Source of the DNA: an uncultured Acholeplasmataceae bacterium | GTDB taxonomy: Bacteria; Bacillota_I; Bacilli_A; RF39; UBA660 | Reading direction: 5' to 3' | NCBI GenBank assembly: GCA_905203475.1 | Contig: CAJKWD010000007.1 | Span: forward strand, 1-35,961 | DNA length: 35,961 nucleotides | Shown: piece by piece, positions 22,820 through 31,923 of the stretch | How the letters are laid out: each line of letters opens with the position of its first letter | Position numbering within the stretch: the stretch's first letter is position 1 | Notes under the pieces: generated by a model | What the model was told of the DNA's origin: nothing | Databases searched by the model: none | Seen by the model: the letters and a program-made list of their open reading frames with translations, nothing else | Translations under genes and position numbers: made by a program

Positions 22820-25675
22820 CTAATCTTTATTACAACGACTCACATCATGTCCTTTGTTTGTCGTACACGTACTACCTGTATCAGTTAAATATTTCTCAAT
22901 AAATCTGCTTTGACATTCTCTTCCATCTTTACAATTTAACTCGAAATCGTCAAATTTATGACCTCTGTTATAACTTCTAATTGTAGAAATCGTATCACTA
23001 TCTAACTCAAAGATATACATCGGTTTTTCTGTATAGATGTCATCTTCTTTTGTATCACGGTTATTTGTAATATATTTACTTACTAGATAATCATTTTTCG
23101 AATTCCAGTTATCTCCAGGAGTTCTCTTCTTTCCATCTTCACTTAAGAATGGATGAGATAATGAAATTTCACGATATATAACGTTAATTCCACCCTCCAT
23201 TTTACATACTGGATAATCTTGATATTTTGGATCAGAACAACATGATTTGTCATTTACTGTTGGAATTGGTGTACATACACTATTTCCATTACATTTATAT
23301 TTTTGTTCTAATTGTTTAAATTGTTGATAAGTTAAACCATAACTCAAATAATTATCTCTCAAGTCCTCACAACAGTTTGTACCGTTAGGTCCTTTTCCTG
23401 GATCTGTTCCATATGGAGCTCCAGTATATTGTGATGGATTTCTATAATCACATTTTGGTGTTGTATTTGCACAAATTGGATATTTTTCCTTTAACTCTTG
23501 GATTTTTTCTTCATCACCTTCAAATTGAACTAAGAAATGGTTACAACAGTTTTCACCATTTGGTCCACTATCAGGTTCTCCATCACCATCCAAGTCTTTA
23601 AATTGTTCTGGATTTTGATAATCACAAACAACGCTATCTCCACGTTTTACATTATATTCACATGTATAATTTTTTGCATATTTGTCAAAGTGTGTCTCAT
23701 CATTGTTTGCACTAATCTTTTTATAAGATAATGTCACAGTATTACCCTTTTTCTCATCTTGACCACTTGGAATTGTCGAATCATCAACAGCCAAGCTACC
23801 ATAACCACGATTTGTATAATTGTTTACTTTATCGCTATTTGGCTTACGGTATGAAATAATACCTGTCTTTTTGCTTGTATAACTATATAAATCATCTGGT
23901 AATACATATTGATTATCCGTTGTAGCAGTATATGTTTTATTATCCCAAATTCCTTCTGCATAGGCTTGAATACCAGCAGCAGATGTAGAGAATCCCGGAA
24001 CATTACCACTATATGATACTTTATAATTTGTAAGTTCAGTAGGGTCTTTTTTCGCTACTAAATCTACACTACCAACCGTTGAGCCATCTTCATCTTTTCC
24101 ATTACGATATCCTTTATAACCACTCAAACTAATCGTTGGCTGTAAATCATAAGCAAATTGTCTATTATTTAATACATTGTCGCTTGTACAACTTTTAATT
24201 TGATTTTCCAAATTCGTTTTTGTACTAGCTGATGCATCTTTATAATCATCATACCAATTTTGATAATCAATTTTTACTTTACATTCACGAGTACCATTTA
24301 CTGTCAACTTATATTTACTACTATTTGGCCAAATAAATGAACTACCCGTCATAACAAAGCCTTGATAACTTCCTGGCAATAACAAACTCGTTGATTCTTT
24401 ACAATAGACAGAACAATAACTATTAATTGTAGAAACTTTATACATTTGTGTTCTATCTTTGTCTAAGTACATACATCTCCATGATACAGTATCTGTAAAT
24501 GTATGATTTTTACTTGTACCATCTGTTCCACAACTTGGAGTATTTGCACTTGGTGGTTGTGTATCTACATCACAACTTCCACAAATTGGATAAGCAAACT
24601 CAATTTCTTCCTTTGAGTGTGTTGCAGTAATACTAGGAGCAACACAACAGTTAATGCCACCTGGACCACTATCTGGCTTTCCATCTCCATTCGTATCTTT
24701 AAAATGATCTGGATTATTCCAATCACAAGGAATTAAATCAGATAACCATAATACACCATGTCCATAAGCATTTTTTCCACCATTTGTAAAATATTCCGCT
24801 AAAGTATCTCCAGCTCTACCTTGCATAATTTGTTGCACTCTTGCTTCGTTAGCATACGGATAAGTAAAGTTATGTTTATCCATACCGCTAGCACTAGATA
24901 GATAGATAGCAACATTGGCATCAGCCATAATTCCCCAAGCAAGACCATATAAATTATCATTACCTCTGAAACCTACATTATTCTTTAATAATGTCATGAT
25001 TTCTGTTGCAGTACCAACATAAACGTTAGAAGCATTTCCACGGAACACCGCCATGATTGGTTCAAATTGAATATAACGTGATCCAGCTTTTGTATCGTTG
25101 TTAGCATCATACTTTAAATCATTCTTTAAACGATTCATAAACGCTGTAGCATTTTTATTGGCCTCATTCTTTAAAAAGTTTAAAACAGCCGTATTAAAGT
25201 TTCTAGCAGATGGTGTAATAATTGTTGGAATTCCTGCCCATTGGCCGGCATTATTATATTTACCTTTTACAAAGTTAACGCCATTAGCATGAACTGCACC
25301 TTTATTTCCCTTATTTGCTTTATTTTGGTTAAAATATACTTGTCCATTCGTATATCCACCATAAACAGCTAAAGATGGCCAACCATTCATAACCGCATTA
25401 TAAGTGGCAGGTCTAAAATAATCATAACTTCTAGTTCCTTGAACTTTGTTACCGTTTTCATCTACCACAGTTAAACGTAAACCCTCAGCACCTGCAACCG
25501 TTTGAGCAGCTCCAGATTCAGATGTATACATGAAGTCAAAACACCAACCAGAAGTACAACTCGTCAAGTTGACGTTTCCTCCACCTCCGGAACCGTCCCA
25601 AGCACTAGCCAGCATTGGACTTGCTATTAAACATAAAATGAAGGTTGCTAAAGCACACATCATTTTTCTCTTCAT
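22820..25675 (-). CDS. Large secreted cysteine-rich repeat protein, candidate Tad pilus tip/adhesin
   Basis: 951 aa; family not recognised. A signal peptide (about 1-25, ending ASA) precedes a Cys-poor N-terminal domain (to about 316). Then come recurring modules: a Cys-Asp-aromatic-x-Asn-Pro start, an acidic DxxGDGxPDSGP segment like a calcium-binding loop, an NCC pair and a closing YPxC. Copies begin at residues 317, 684 and 742, with a degenerate one near 801; the third lacks the acidic loop. I count about 30 cysteines in the mature protein. No LPXTG motif and no C-terminal membrane helix, so attachment must be through partners or the pilus. It is the first gene of the tad operon, behind a near-consensus promoter, so a surface role with the pilus (adhesin or tip) is likely. 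AGGGGTG lies before the ATG. Confidence 0.75.
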   Translation of the reverse strand: MKRKMMCALATFILCLIASPMLASAWDGSGGGGNVNLTSCTSGWCFDFMYTSESGAAQTVAGAEGLRLTVVDENGNKVQGTRSYDYFRPATYNAVMNGWPSLAVYGGYTNGQVYFNQNKANKGNKGAVHANGVNFVKGKYNNAGQWAGIPTIITPSARNFNTAVLNFLKNEANKNATAFMNRLKNDLKYDANNDTKAGSRYIQFEPIMAVFRGNASNVYVGTATEIMTLLKNNVGFRGNDNLYGLAWGIMADANVAIYLSSASGMDKHNFTYPYANEARVQQIMQGRAGDTLAEYFTNGGKNAYGHGVLWLSDLIPCDWNNPDHFKDTNGDGKPDSGPGGINCCVAPSITATHSKEEIEFAYPICGSCDVDTQPPSANTPSCGTDGTSKNHTFTDTVSWRCMYLDKDRTQMYKVSTINSYCSVYCKESTSLLLPGSYQGFVMTGSSFIWPNSSKYKLTVNGTRECKVKIDYQNWYDDYKDASASTKTNLENQIKSCTSDNVLNNRQFAYDLQPTISLSGYKGYRNGKDEDGSTVGSVDLVAKKDPTELTNYKVSYSGNVPGFSTSAAGIQAYAEGIWDNKTYTATTDNQYVLPDDLYSYTSKKTGIISYRKPNSDKVNNYTNRGYGSLAVDDSTIPSGQDEKKGNTVTLSYKKISANNDETHFDKYAKNYTCEYNVKRGDSVVCDYQNPEQFKDLDGDGEPDSGPNGENCCNHFLVQFEGDEEKIQELKEKYPICANTTPKCDYRNPSQYTGAPYGTDPGKGPNGTNCCEDLRDNYLSYGLTYQQFKQLEQKYKCNGNSVCTPIPTVNDKSCCSDPKYQDYPVCKMEGGINVIYREISLSHPFLSEDGKKRTPGDNWNSKNDYLVSKYITNNRDTKEDDIYTEKPMYIFELDSDTISTIRSYNRGHKFDDFELNCKDGRECQSRFIEKYLTDTGSTCTTNKGHDVSRCNKD

Positions 25676-25699
25676 TTAGTATCACCCCTACTATTATGA

Positions 25700-25728
25700 A
25701 CTATATCCATTATACACAAAAATGTCAA
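25700..25728 (-). promoter_or_regulatory. Strong sigma-A promoter of the tad operon
   Basis: TTGACA (25723-25728), 17-base spacer, TATAGT (25700-25705) on the minus strand, directly after a terminator and about 25 bases before the 951-aa gene. A TATAAT at 25709-25714 lies too close to this -35 to pair with it. Confidence 0.75.
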
Positions 25729-25760
25729 AAACAACAATAGGCTTTCGTCAATTGTTGTTC
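25724..25760 (-). terminator. Rho-independent terminator after the 223-aa surface protein gene
   Basis: Reading leftward: AACAACAAT, 12-base loop, ATTGTTGTT then TTTG. The T-run overlaps the -35 of the next promoter. Confidence 0.75.
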
Positions 25761-25771
25761 TTTTTCACACA

Positions 25772-26443
25772 TTAAAATCCGAATGTATCATGTTTCTCAT
25801 TCCAATAAATCATTCCAATTACAAATAAGATAATAACTATCAAAAGAACATAATAATAATCAATTAAAAACTGTGCTAAATTAAACCCTGGTGTTTTAGT
25901 AGGATTTACAGTTGTAACCTCATTTTTCTTTAATGATTCTTTATATTCATTCACTTGTTTTACAAATTCATCATGAGACAAACTTGTTTTTAGCCATTTC
26001 TGGCATAACTTATATTCTTTTGCATCTTGACATACAGGATCATTATAATACTGATTGTAAGCAGGAGTATTTGCATAATAAGTATATAATTCTCCATAAT
26101 CACAATTATCTTGGTTTGTCGCATATGCTACAAAACGATATGATTTATCAGCCTCAAAACCATCCACAATTACTTCACTTGGATTTTCACTATCATCTCC
26201 ATAGTGAAAGTATCTGTCATGACTAATATCATAAATGACTATATCAGGAGTTAAATTTGTAATAATCACTTGAAAAGAAACACCGCCGTTATTCTCCTGA
26301 TACGCAGTTGTAACATTTACATTGGAAGCGATTTTCTGATAACGAGAAGCCAATGTAGTACTACATGAATCTGCTCCTTTTACCTGAGTAGGAATTACTA
26401 CTAACAACATCACACAAGTCAAAAATAATATTTTTTGTTTCAT
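25772..26443 (-). CDS. Surface protein with signal peptide, beta-sandwich domain and C-terminal membrane anchor
   Basis: 223 aa, family not recognised. Signal peptide about 1-23 (ends VKGA), an extracellular domain (about 25-125), a Cys-containing helical stretch (CQDAKEYKLCQKW), one membrane helix (about 192-212) and a short cytoplasmic tail. The order of strands (VSFQVIITNLTPDIVIYD ... DKSYRFVAYATN ... GELYTYY) resembles a fibronectin III-like sandwich. The mature protein has five or so cysteines. AAGGAGGGG precedes the ATG. It lies 11 bases after the 531-aa gene and is closed by a terminator: a two-gene operon beside the tad locus. Confidence 0.7.
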   Translation of the reverse strand: MKQKILFLTCVMLLVVIPTQVKGADSCSTTLASRYQKIASNVNVTTAYQENNGGVSFQVIITNLTPDIVIYDISHDRYFHYGDDSENPSEVIVDGFEADKSYRFVAYATNQDNCDYGELYTYYANTPAYNQYYNDPVCQDAKEYKLCQKWLKTSLSHDEFVKQVNEYKESLKKNEVTTVNPTKTPGFNLAQFLIDYYYVLLIVIILFVIGMIYWNEKHDTFGF

Positions 26444-26454
26444 AATTCCCCTCC

Positions 26455-28050
26455 TTATTTCAATCGATAAGTATATGTTGTATCATATATTGTTAATTTT
26501 AAATCAATTTTAGAAGCATCTTTAACTTCACTTAGCACTTCAACATATCCTTCATTTTTTAATGAAACTCGTTTTGGCTTCAATTCTTTTAAAGCAATAT
26601 TCGTTTCCTTTTCTTTTCCATCAATTGTATAAACCAGTTTTCCATATTTTTCTAATAGTTTTGCTAAAGATAGAGACTGTTCTTTTGCTCCCTTTCCTAT
26701 TTTTAATGTTCCATTTAATTTTAAAATATATTTTTCATATTCATCTACAGTAGGTGTTAAATATTCTGTAGATGGAATACATTCATTATCATTCATACAA
26801 AAATTATATTTTAACTGAAACTTATCAGCAATTTGAATTTGATTAATTTTCAAAACACTACCTTGTAATATTGGATCTTGAAATTCTAATGTATTTCCTA
26901 ATTTAACTGTTTTTTCTTGCTTGCTACCTGTTAAATCAATTGGGTTCAAAGCAATTCTTGTAATATCATATTCTCCGACTTTTTCTCCTTCATCAATGTA
27001 TTGAAACTGCATACTTTTTAATGTTTCCTTTTTTGGAATTTCATATATAAACAAATAATTATGTGGCTCTGTATCTAAAGCTTCTCCATAATAAGCTTCT
27101 CCAAATTCCTCTAATAATTCTGCCTTCTCATAATCACTATAGTATTTCTTTCCATCAATAACTAATACAGGTCTAGCTGTATCAAATTTTCTTTCTGTTG
27201 TATACCCGTTTGTTACATCCATCGTAAGTAATACATAAGCATTATCTTTATCGATAATTGTACCATCACCAGCTTTATCAGTAATATAACTTCCAGTTAT
27301 TTGCATTGTAAAACCATTGGCAAAAAAAGATGAATTTTCAGAAAGGGCTCTATTTTTAAAACCAAATTGGTAGATTCCATATCCGAGTCCACCAACTACA
27401 ATAACAGCTAATACAACATTAATTAAATATTTATTCTCTTTATATATATATTTTCCATGACGAAGATGACGGTTCCAACCACGTTTTAATTTATCGGTAT
27501 CAATTTCAATATTAATTTCAAATTCTTCGCGGTCTTTCGCATCCACATTTAAATCTTCTAAATCTTGACCAAAATTAAATTTTTTAATGTCAAATCCAGT
27601 AGCACGTACAGCAAATATAATCAATGTAAACCATTCTAAAATCATAACAGCTGTAATTAAATCTCTTACAAGTAAAGCAACACGAATATCTACAACTTGT
27701 ATATACATGCTGTTAAGTATTCCATTGGCATAATAGAATACACCTGTTGTAAATAAATAAGATAAAATCGTAATAATATAAAACAATACAGGTTTTTTCT
27801 TATAATGCATTAAATATACAACGGCAATTGAAATAATTACAATCAAAAGAGGTAAAACAATCGATACACCACTCAATAAATCTTTTATTGTCGACTGTCC
27901 TACAACACTTTCTACAGAACTTGTATAAGTATTAAAAAAGTTTAATACACTACTTGTTTTATAAATCAAATAGCCAATGATAAAACAAACAAATAAGTGA
28001 ATCACTTTAAAGTATTTAATTAACAATGCATATGGTTTTCTTAAAATCAT
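26455..28050 (-). CDS. Polytopic membrane protein with DUF4352-like extracellular domain
   Basis: 531 aa. Four N-terminal membrane helices (about 16-32, 58-82, 88-108, 125-150), an acidic then basic cytoplasmic loop, a fifth helix (about 208-230) and a ~300-residue extracellular C-terminal region. The first part of that region (about 240-360: YVLLTMDVTNGY, VLVIDGKKYYSDY, LFIYEIPKKETLKSMQFQY) follows the DUF4352/telokin-like beta-sandwich pattern common in Bacillota surface proteins. A second beta-rich part carries the only extracellular Cys pair (FCMNDNEC). Function unknown. GAGGG precedes the ATG. It heads the operon with the 223-aa surface protein. Confidence 0.7.
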   Translation of the reverse strand: MILRKPYALLIKYFKVIHLFVCFIIGYLIYKTSSVLNFFNTYTSSVESVVGQSTIKDLLSGVSIVLPLLIVIISIAVVYLMHYKKKPVLFYIITILSYLFTTGVFYYANGILNSMYIQVVDIRVALLVRDLITAVMILEWFTLIIFAVRATGFDIKKFNFGQDLEDLNVDAKDREEFEINIEIDTDKLKRGWNRHLRHGKYIYKENKYLINVVLAVIVVGGLGYGIYQFGFKNRALSENSSFFANGFTMQITGSYITDKAGDGTIIDKDNAYVLLTMDVTNGYTTERKFDTARPVLVIDGKKYYSDYEKAELLEEFGEAYYGEALDTEPHNYLFIYEIPKKETLKSMQFQYIDEGEKVGEYDITRIALNPIDLTGSKQEKTVKLGNTLEFQDPILQGSVLKINQIQIADKFQLKYNFCMNDNECIPSTEYLTPTVDEYEKYILKLNGTLKIGKGAKEQSLSLAKLLEKYGKLVYTIDGKEKETNIALKELKPKRVSLKNEGYVEVLSEVKDASKIDLKLTIYDTTYTYRLK

Positions 28051-28077
28051 AATTTCGCCCTCTTTTATTCTAATAAT

Positions 28078-28083
28078 AGTATA
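28078..28083 (-). promoter_or_regulatory. Possible -10 of the 531-aa/223-aa operon
   Basis: TATACT on the minus strand about 28 bases before the ATG and just downstream of a terminator. The -35 would fall in the terminator T-run, so support is weak. Confidence 0.35.
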
Positions 28084-28096
28084 GCTTAAATTTCTT

Positions 28097-28127
28097 AAAA
28101 AAAAAAGAGATTATTTTCTCTTTTTTT
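28097..28127 (-). terminator. Rho-independent terminator after the secA-thioredoxin-PH operon
   Basis: Reading leftward: AAAAAAGAGA, six-base loop, TCTCTTTTTT and further T. The stop codon of the PH-domain gene is in the upstream arm. Confidence 0.75.
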
Positions 28128-28572
28128 AAATTGCACGATTATTTAATGCACCATATTTCTTTTTTTCTTCCATCATATATTCAGTAATATTGGTTTCAAT
28201 TTCATCAAGAGCGTCTTTTTGAATATTTGAAAGAGGAATAAACTCTTTTACAGTATCAATATAAATACGTCCCCAGATTATACCAGCTTTTACCTTTAAA
28301 TCATTAAACATATCTGGTGTAATTGCCGTAAAGAAATAACCAAAAATTAAACGTTTTTGTCCGATTAAGATTCTTTTATTGGTCAAAGCAACCACACATG
28401 AAGTAATAATATCTAGGGGATTATCATTCTTCTGTCCCACAAAAATATATTGTACTTCTTCCCCAGGATTTAAATGATTTTCAATTACTTTCGCATGAGC
28501 ATCCAATCTCCACGCAATAGTAGCTGGGTATCTTCTTTTAAATTCTTTCGCTCTTTCAGCAACAATAGACAT
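28126..28572 (-). CDS. Bacterial PH-domain (YokE/bPH-like) protein
   Basis: 148 aa from the ATG at 28572. A helical N-terminus (AKEFKRRYPATIAWR) is followed by the strand pattern of bacterial pleckstrin-homology domains: EEVQYIFVGQ, CVVALTNKRILIGQ, then IPLSNIQKD and a C-terminal helix. ALTNKRILI is the characteristic bPH turn. Probably cytoplasmic or membrane-peripheral; the ligand is unknown. The frame also has a GTG at 28581, overlapping the previous stop, but GAGGAG is placed better for the ATG. Last gene of the secA operon. Confidence 0.75.
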   Translation of the reverse strand: MSIVAERAKEFKRRYPATIAWRLDAHAKVIENHLNPGEEVQYIFVGQKNDNPLDIITSCVVALTNKRILIGQKRLIFGYFFTAITPDMFNDLKVKAGIIWGRIYIDTVKEFIPLSNIQKDALDEIETNITEYMMEEKKKYGALNNRAI

Positions 28573-28580
28573 AAGTATCA

Positions 28581-29387
28581 CTACTCCTCAATAAAACCAT
28601 TTTCTTTAAAGAAATTTAACATTGCATCTTCACTTTCAAAACCTTCAAGTGAATCAATTACTTTTTTATTTTGTACTACAATTGTTAATGGAGTACCAAA
28701 TCCATCCTTTAAGATATCTAATGATTCTGTCATACTTGTTTGATCTTCTGTTGATAAATCTGTAATATTCAAATAATTAATTGTAATATTATATTCTTTT
28801 GCAATATCATTTAACACTGGTCTTGCTTCTTCACAATGTGAACATCCAGTTTGAGCAAATACTACAATTTGTTTTTCATCCCCATTAATAATGTCTTGAT
28901 ATTGTGAATAATCAATTTTATTTAAATTTGCATCGTCAGATTCATATACAGCATCTTCCGCAATAATTCCATTTGACTGTAAGAATTTAAATAAACCTTC
29001 TGCATCTGTATATCCAGGTTGAACAGCAACTTTCTTTCCATCTTTTACAATTGCAAGGGTTGGAGTTCCAAATGAATCAGGATCAATTTCTAACATATCT
29101 AATACTTTTGTTAAATTAGAATTTGATAATTCATCAGTATTTAAATAATAATATCCAAACTTATACTTATCACTAGCATCTTCTAAAATTGGCGTAAATT
29201 GTTGACAATAAGAACAAGTTGGTCTACCTAAATAAATAAGTTCTCCCTCTTTCGTATCCATCAACTTATCAATTTCTTCAATTGTTTTTTCTTGTGCTTG
29301 TGTTCCCATAACACTTGATATAACAATTGCTAACACAATTACTACAACTACACCTAAAACAGCTAACAATTTTTTATTTTCATTCAT
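28581..29387 (-). CDS. Membrane-anchored protein with two thioredoxin-like domains
   Basis: 268 aa from the ATG at 29387. An N-terminal membrane helix (about 7-26) anchors two thioredoxin folds outside. The first has CSYC at 58-61 and the cis-proline in FGTPT (Pro109); the second has CSHC at 182-185 and FGTPL (Pro233). CxHC resembles oxidising DsbA-type sites, while CSYC is less diagnostic. It may therefore make or shuffle disulfides in exported proteins. The stop of secA is TAG and TAGGTG is the ribosome site for this ATG, so it is tightly coupled to secA; a GTG at 29396 in the same frame is a poorer start. Cysteine-rich secreted proteins encoded nearby are plausible clients (inference). Confidence 0.85.
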   Translation of the reverse strand: MNENKKLLAVLGVVVVIVLAIVISSVMGTQAQEKTIEEIDKLMDTKEGELIYLGRPTCSYCQQFTPILEDASDKYKFGYYYLNTDELSNSNLTKVLDMLEIDPDSFGTPTLAIVKDGKKVAVQPGYTDAEGLFKFLQSNGIIAEDAVYESDDANLNKIDYSQYQDIINGDEKQIVVFAQTGCSHCEEARPVLNDIAKEYNITINYLNITDLSTEDQTSMTESLDILKDGFGTPLTIVVQNKKVIDSLEGFESEDAMLNFFKENGFIEE

Positions 29388-29396
29388 ATCATACAC

Positions 29397-31889
29397 CTAC
29401 TTCCCACAACACTGTTTGTATTTCTTACCACTTCCACAAGGACATGGATCATTTCTACCAATTTTCTTTGTTCTCTTTGGTGTCTTCTTCTTTTCTTTGG
29501 TTGAATCTTCTACAGCTTCACCTTTTGCAACTTGCTTACGTTCAATATTTTGACGAATTTCAGCACGTAATAAGTAAATTGTTGTTTCTCTATCGATTGT
29601 ATATGTCATATCGTCAAATAATTGATATCCTTCTTTTGTATATGCCTGTAATGGATCTACTTGTGCATAACTACGTAAATAAATTCCTTCTCTTAAATGT
29701 GACATTGTATTAATATGATCCATCCAATGTGTATCGATCACTCTAAGTGTAATAGCTTTTTCAAATTCATTTCTAACTTCTTCTGGAATTTGATTCATTT
29801 TTTCTTCATACTCTGCTACCACACGAGCATAAATATAAGAAATAATTTCTTCTGTATCCATATTTTCAATAGCTTCTTTATTCATATCATTTTTCAAGAA
29901 ATTTTCATTAACTGTTTCCAAAATTTCATCAATATCTTTTTCAGTTAAATGTTTCTCATCCACTAAATGATCTTCTACTAAATCAGCAATTGTATTTTTA
30001 AATGTATTTAAAGTCTCTTCATGAATGCTTTCATTATCTAAAATATCATTACGTCTTGCATAGATGATTTCACGTTGTTGATTAATAACATCATCGTACT
30101 TTAATAATGTTTTACGAATATCAAAGTTATTTCCTTCAACACGTTTTTGTGCTGTTTCAATAGAATTTGATAACATCTTATTACGAATTGATTGATCCCC
30201 ATTAAATCCGACACGAGCAAGCAAATCTTTTGCTCTGTCAGTTCCAAAACGGACCATCAAATCATCTTCAAATGATACACAGAATTGAGAAAATCCTGGG
30301 TCTCCTTGACGACCTGAACGTCCTCTTAATTGGTTATCAATACGTCTTGATTCATGGCGTTCTGTTCCAATTACACATAATCCACCAAGTTCTTTTACAC
30401 CTTCACCCAATTTAATATCGGTACCACGTCCAGCCATATTAGTTGCAATCGTAACTGCACCTTTTTGACCAGCATTGGCAATAATTTCAGCTTCACGAGC
30501 ATTATTTTTCGCATTTAATACTTCATGAGGAATATGTAACTTTTTCAACATAGAGCTAATTAGTTCACTCGTTTCAACAGCAATTGTACCTACTAACACT
30601 GGTTGTCCTTGTTCATGGCGTTCTTTAATTTCATTCACAATAGCCTTATATTTTCCTTCTTTTGTAGCAAAGATTAAATCTTCATAATCCTTACGAATAA
30701 CTGGTTTATTCGTTGGAATACGAATAACATACATATTATAAATATCTCTAAATTCCTCTTCTTCTGTCTTTGCCGTACCAGTCATACCTGATAGCTTACA
30801 ATACATACGGAATAAGTTTTGAAATGTAATAGTTGCTAAAGTTTTTGTCTCTTCTTGAATTTCTACTCCTTCTTTAGCTTCAATTGCCTGATGTAATCCA
30901 TCAGAGTATGTTCTTCCTTCCATTAAACGACCAGTAAATTGATCTACAATGACAACTTTTCCATCTTTTACAATATAATCAAATCCATTTTTCATTGCAT
31001 AATTGGCACGTAATGCCTGATTAATAAAATGTACTAAATTAGTATTTTTTAAATCGTATAAATTTTCTACTTTAAAAGCTTTTTCAGCAGCAACAATTCC
31101 TTTTTCATCCAAAGATACTGCCTTTGTCTTTTCATCGTAAATATACCCATCATTCTCTTTTAATTTTTTAACAAAACGATCAGTATCACGATACAAATTA
31201 GCAGACTTCATAAATCCACCAGAAATAATTAATGGTGTTCTTGCCTCATCAATTAAAACAGAGTCAACTTCATCGATAATGGCAAAATTCAATTTTCTTT
31301 GCACACGATCTTTAGCATTTACTACCATATTATCTCTCAAATAATCAAAACCAACTTCGTTGTTTGTAGAATACATAACATCACAGTTATATGCATCACG
31401 CTTTTCCTGAGGAGATAACTCTCTATAGTTTACACCAACCGTTAATCCTAAGAAACGATAAATATTGCCCATCCATTCAGCATCACGACCAGCTAAATAT
31501 TCATTAACCGTAATAATATGTACACCATTTCCTGCTAAAGCATTTAAGTATGCAGGCATAGTTGAAGTCAATGTCTTCCCTTCACCGGTTTTCATTTCAG
31601 CAATATTTCCATAATGAATTGCTAATCCACCTAAAATTTGAACATAATATGGTTTTTCTCCAATCACACGATAAGCCGCTTCACGAGCTGTAGCAAAAGC
31701 TTCTACTAAAATATCCTCTAATGTTTCACCATTTGCTAATCTCTCTTTAAACTCTTCTGTCTTCCCCTTTAACGTTTCATCAGATAATTCGCTATATTCT
31801 TTTTCTAGCGCATCAACTTTATCCGCAATTTTTTTGAAACGTTCTAATTCTTTATATTCGTGATCAAAAATTTTCTTCAAAAATTTCAC
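29397..31889 (-). CDS. secA: SecA preprotein translocase ATPase
   Basis: 830 aa, full length. Landmarks are the Walker A region MKTGEGKTLT, the DEAD-like IIDEVDSVLIDEARTPLIISG, TGTAKTEEEEF, ATNMAGRGTDIKLG, ERHESRRIDNQLRGRSGRQGDPG and the C-terminal zinc-binding CPCGSGKKYKQCC (SEC-C) that binds SecB-like factors or lipids. It drives Sec-dependent export at the membrane. The frame has an ATG at 31898, but GGAAGG abuts that codon; it is nine bases from the GTG at 31889, giving MKFLKKIFD, which aligns with SecA starts such as MLGILNKMFD. hpf upstream of secA is the usual Bacillota order; prfB, which often follows, is replaced here by the thioredoxin and PH genes. Confidence 0.97.
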   Translation of the reverse strand: MKFLKKIFDHEYKELERFKKIADKVDALEKEYSELSDETLKGKTEEFKERLANGETLEDILVEAFATAREAAYRVIGEKPYYVQILGGLAIHYGNIAEMKTGEGKTLTSTMPAYLNALAGNGVHIITVNEYLAGRDAEWMGNIYRFLGLTVGVNYRELSPQEKRDAYNCDVMYSTNNEVGFDYLRDNMVVNAKDRVQRKLNFAIIDEVDSVLIDEARTPLIISGGFMKSANLYRDTDRFVKKLKENDGYIYDEKTKAVSLDEKGIVAAEKAFKVENLYDLKNTNLVHFINQALRANYAMKNGFDYIVKDGKVVIVDQFTGRLMEGRTYSDGLHQAIEAKEGVEIQEETKTLATITFQNLFRMYCKLSGMTGTAKTEEEEFRDIYNMYVIRIPTNKPVIRKDYEDLIFATKEGKYKAIVNEIKERHEQGQPVLVGTIAVETSELISSMLKKLHIPHEVLNAKNNAREAEIIANAGQKGAVTIATNMAGRGTDIKLGEGVKELGGLCVIGTERHESRRIDNQLRGRSGRQGDPGFSQFCVSFEDDLMVRFGTDRAKDLLARVGFNGDQSIRNKMLSNSIETAQKRVEGNNFDIRKTLLKYDDVINQQREIIYARRNDILDNESIHEETLNTFKNTIADLVEDHLVDEKHLTEKDIDEILETVNENFLKNDMNKEAIENMDTEEIISYIYARVVAEYEEKMNQIPEEVRNEFEKAITLRVIDTHWMDHINTMSHLREGIYLRSYAQVDPLQAYTKEGYQLFDDMTYTIDRETTIYLLRAEIRQNIERKQVAKGEAVEDSTKEKKKTPKRTKKIGRNDPCPCGSGKKYKQCCGK

Positions 31890-31923
31890 ACGGATCATCC
31901 TTCCTACTCATATAACACAACCT

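Noticed and set aside
23413..23731. Plus-strand frames opposite the 951-aa gene, and a minus-strand alternative frame at 23824-24009.
   Set aside because: They lie inside a clearly coding gene, have no starts with ribosome sites and no domain pattern.
4565..25675. An integrative conjugative element.
   Set aside because: No relaxase, integrase, oriT-like element, att repeats or cargo genes were seen, and core genes flank the block. The window may simply not reach such genes, so this is not excluded for the genome.
29327..30415. Plus-strand frames opposite secA and the thioredoxin gene.
   Set aside because: Composition (Phe, His, Ile runs) is that of antisense to AT-rich coding DNA; secA is unambiguous.
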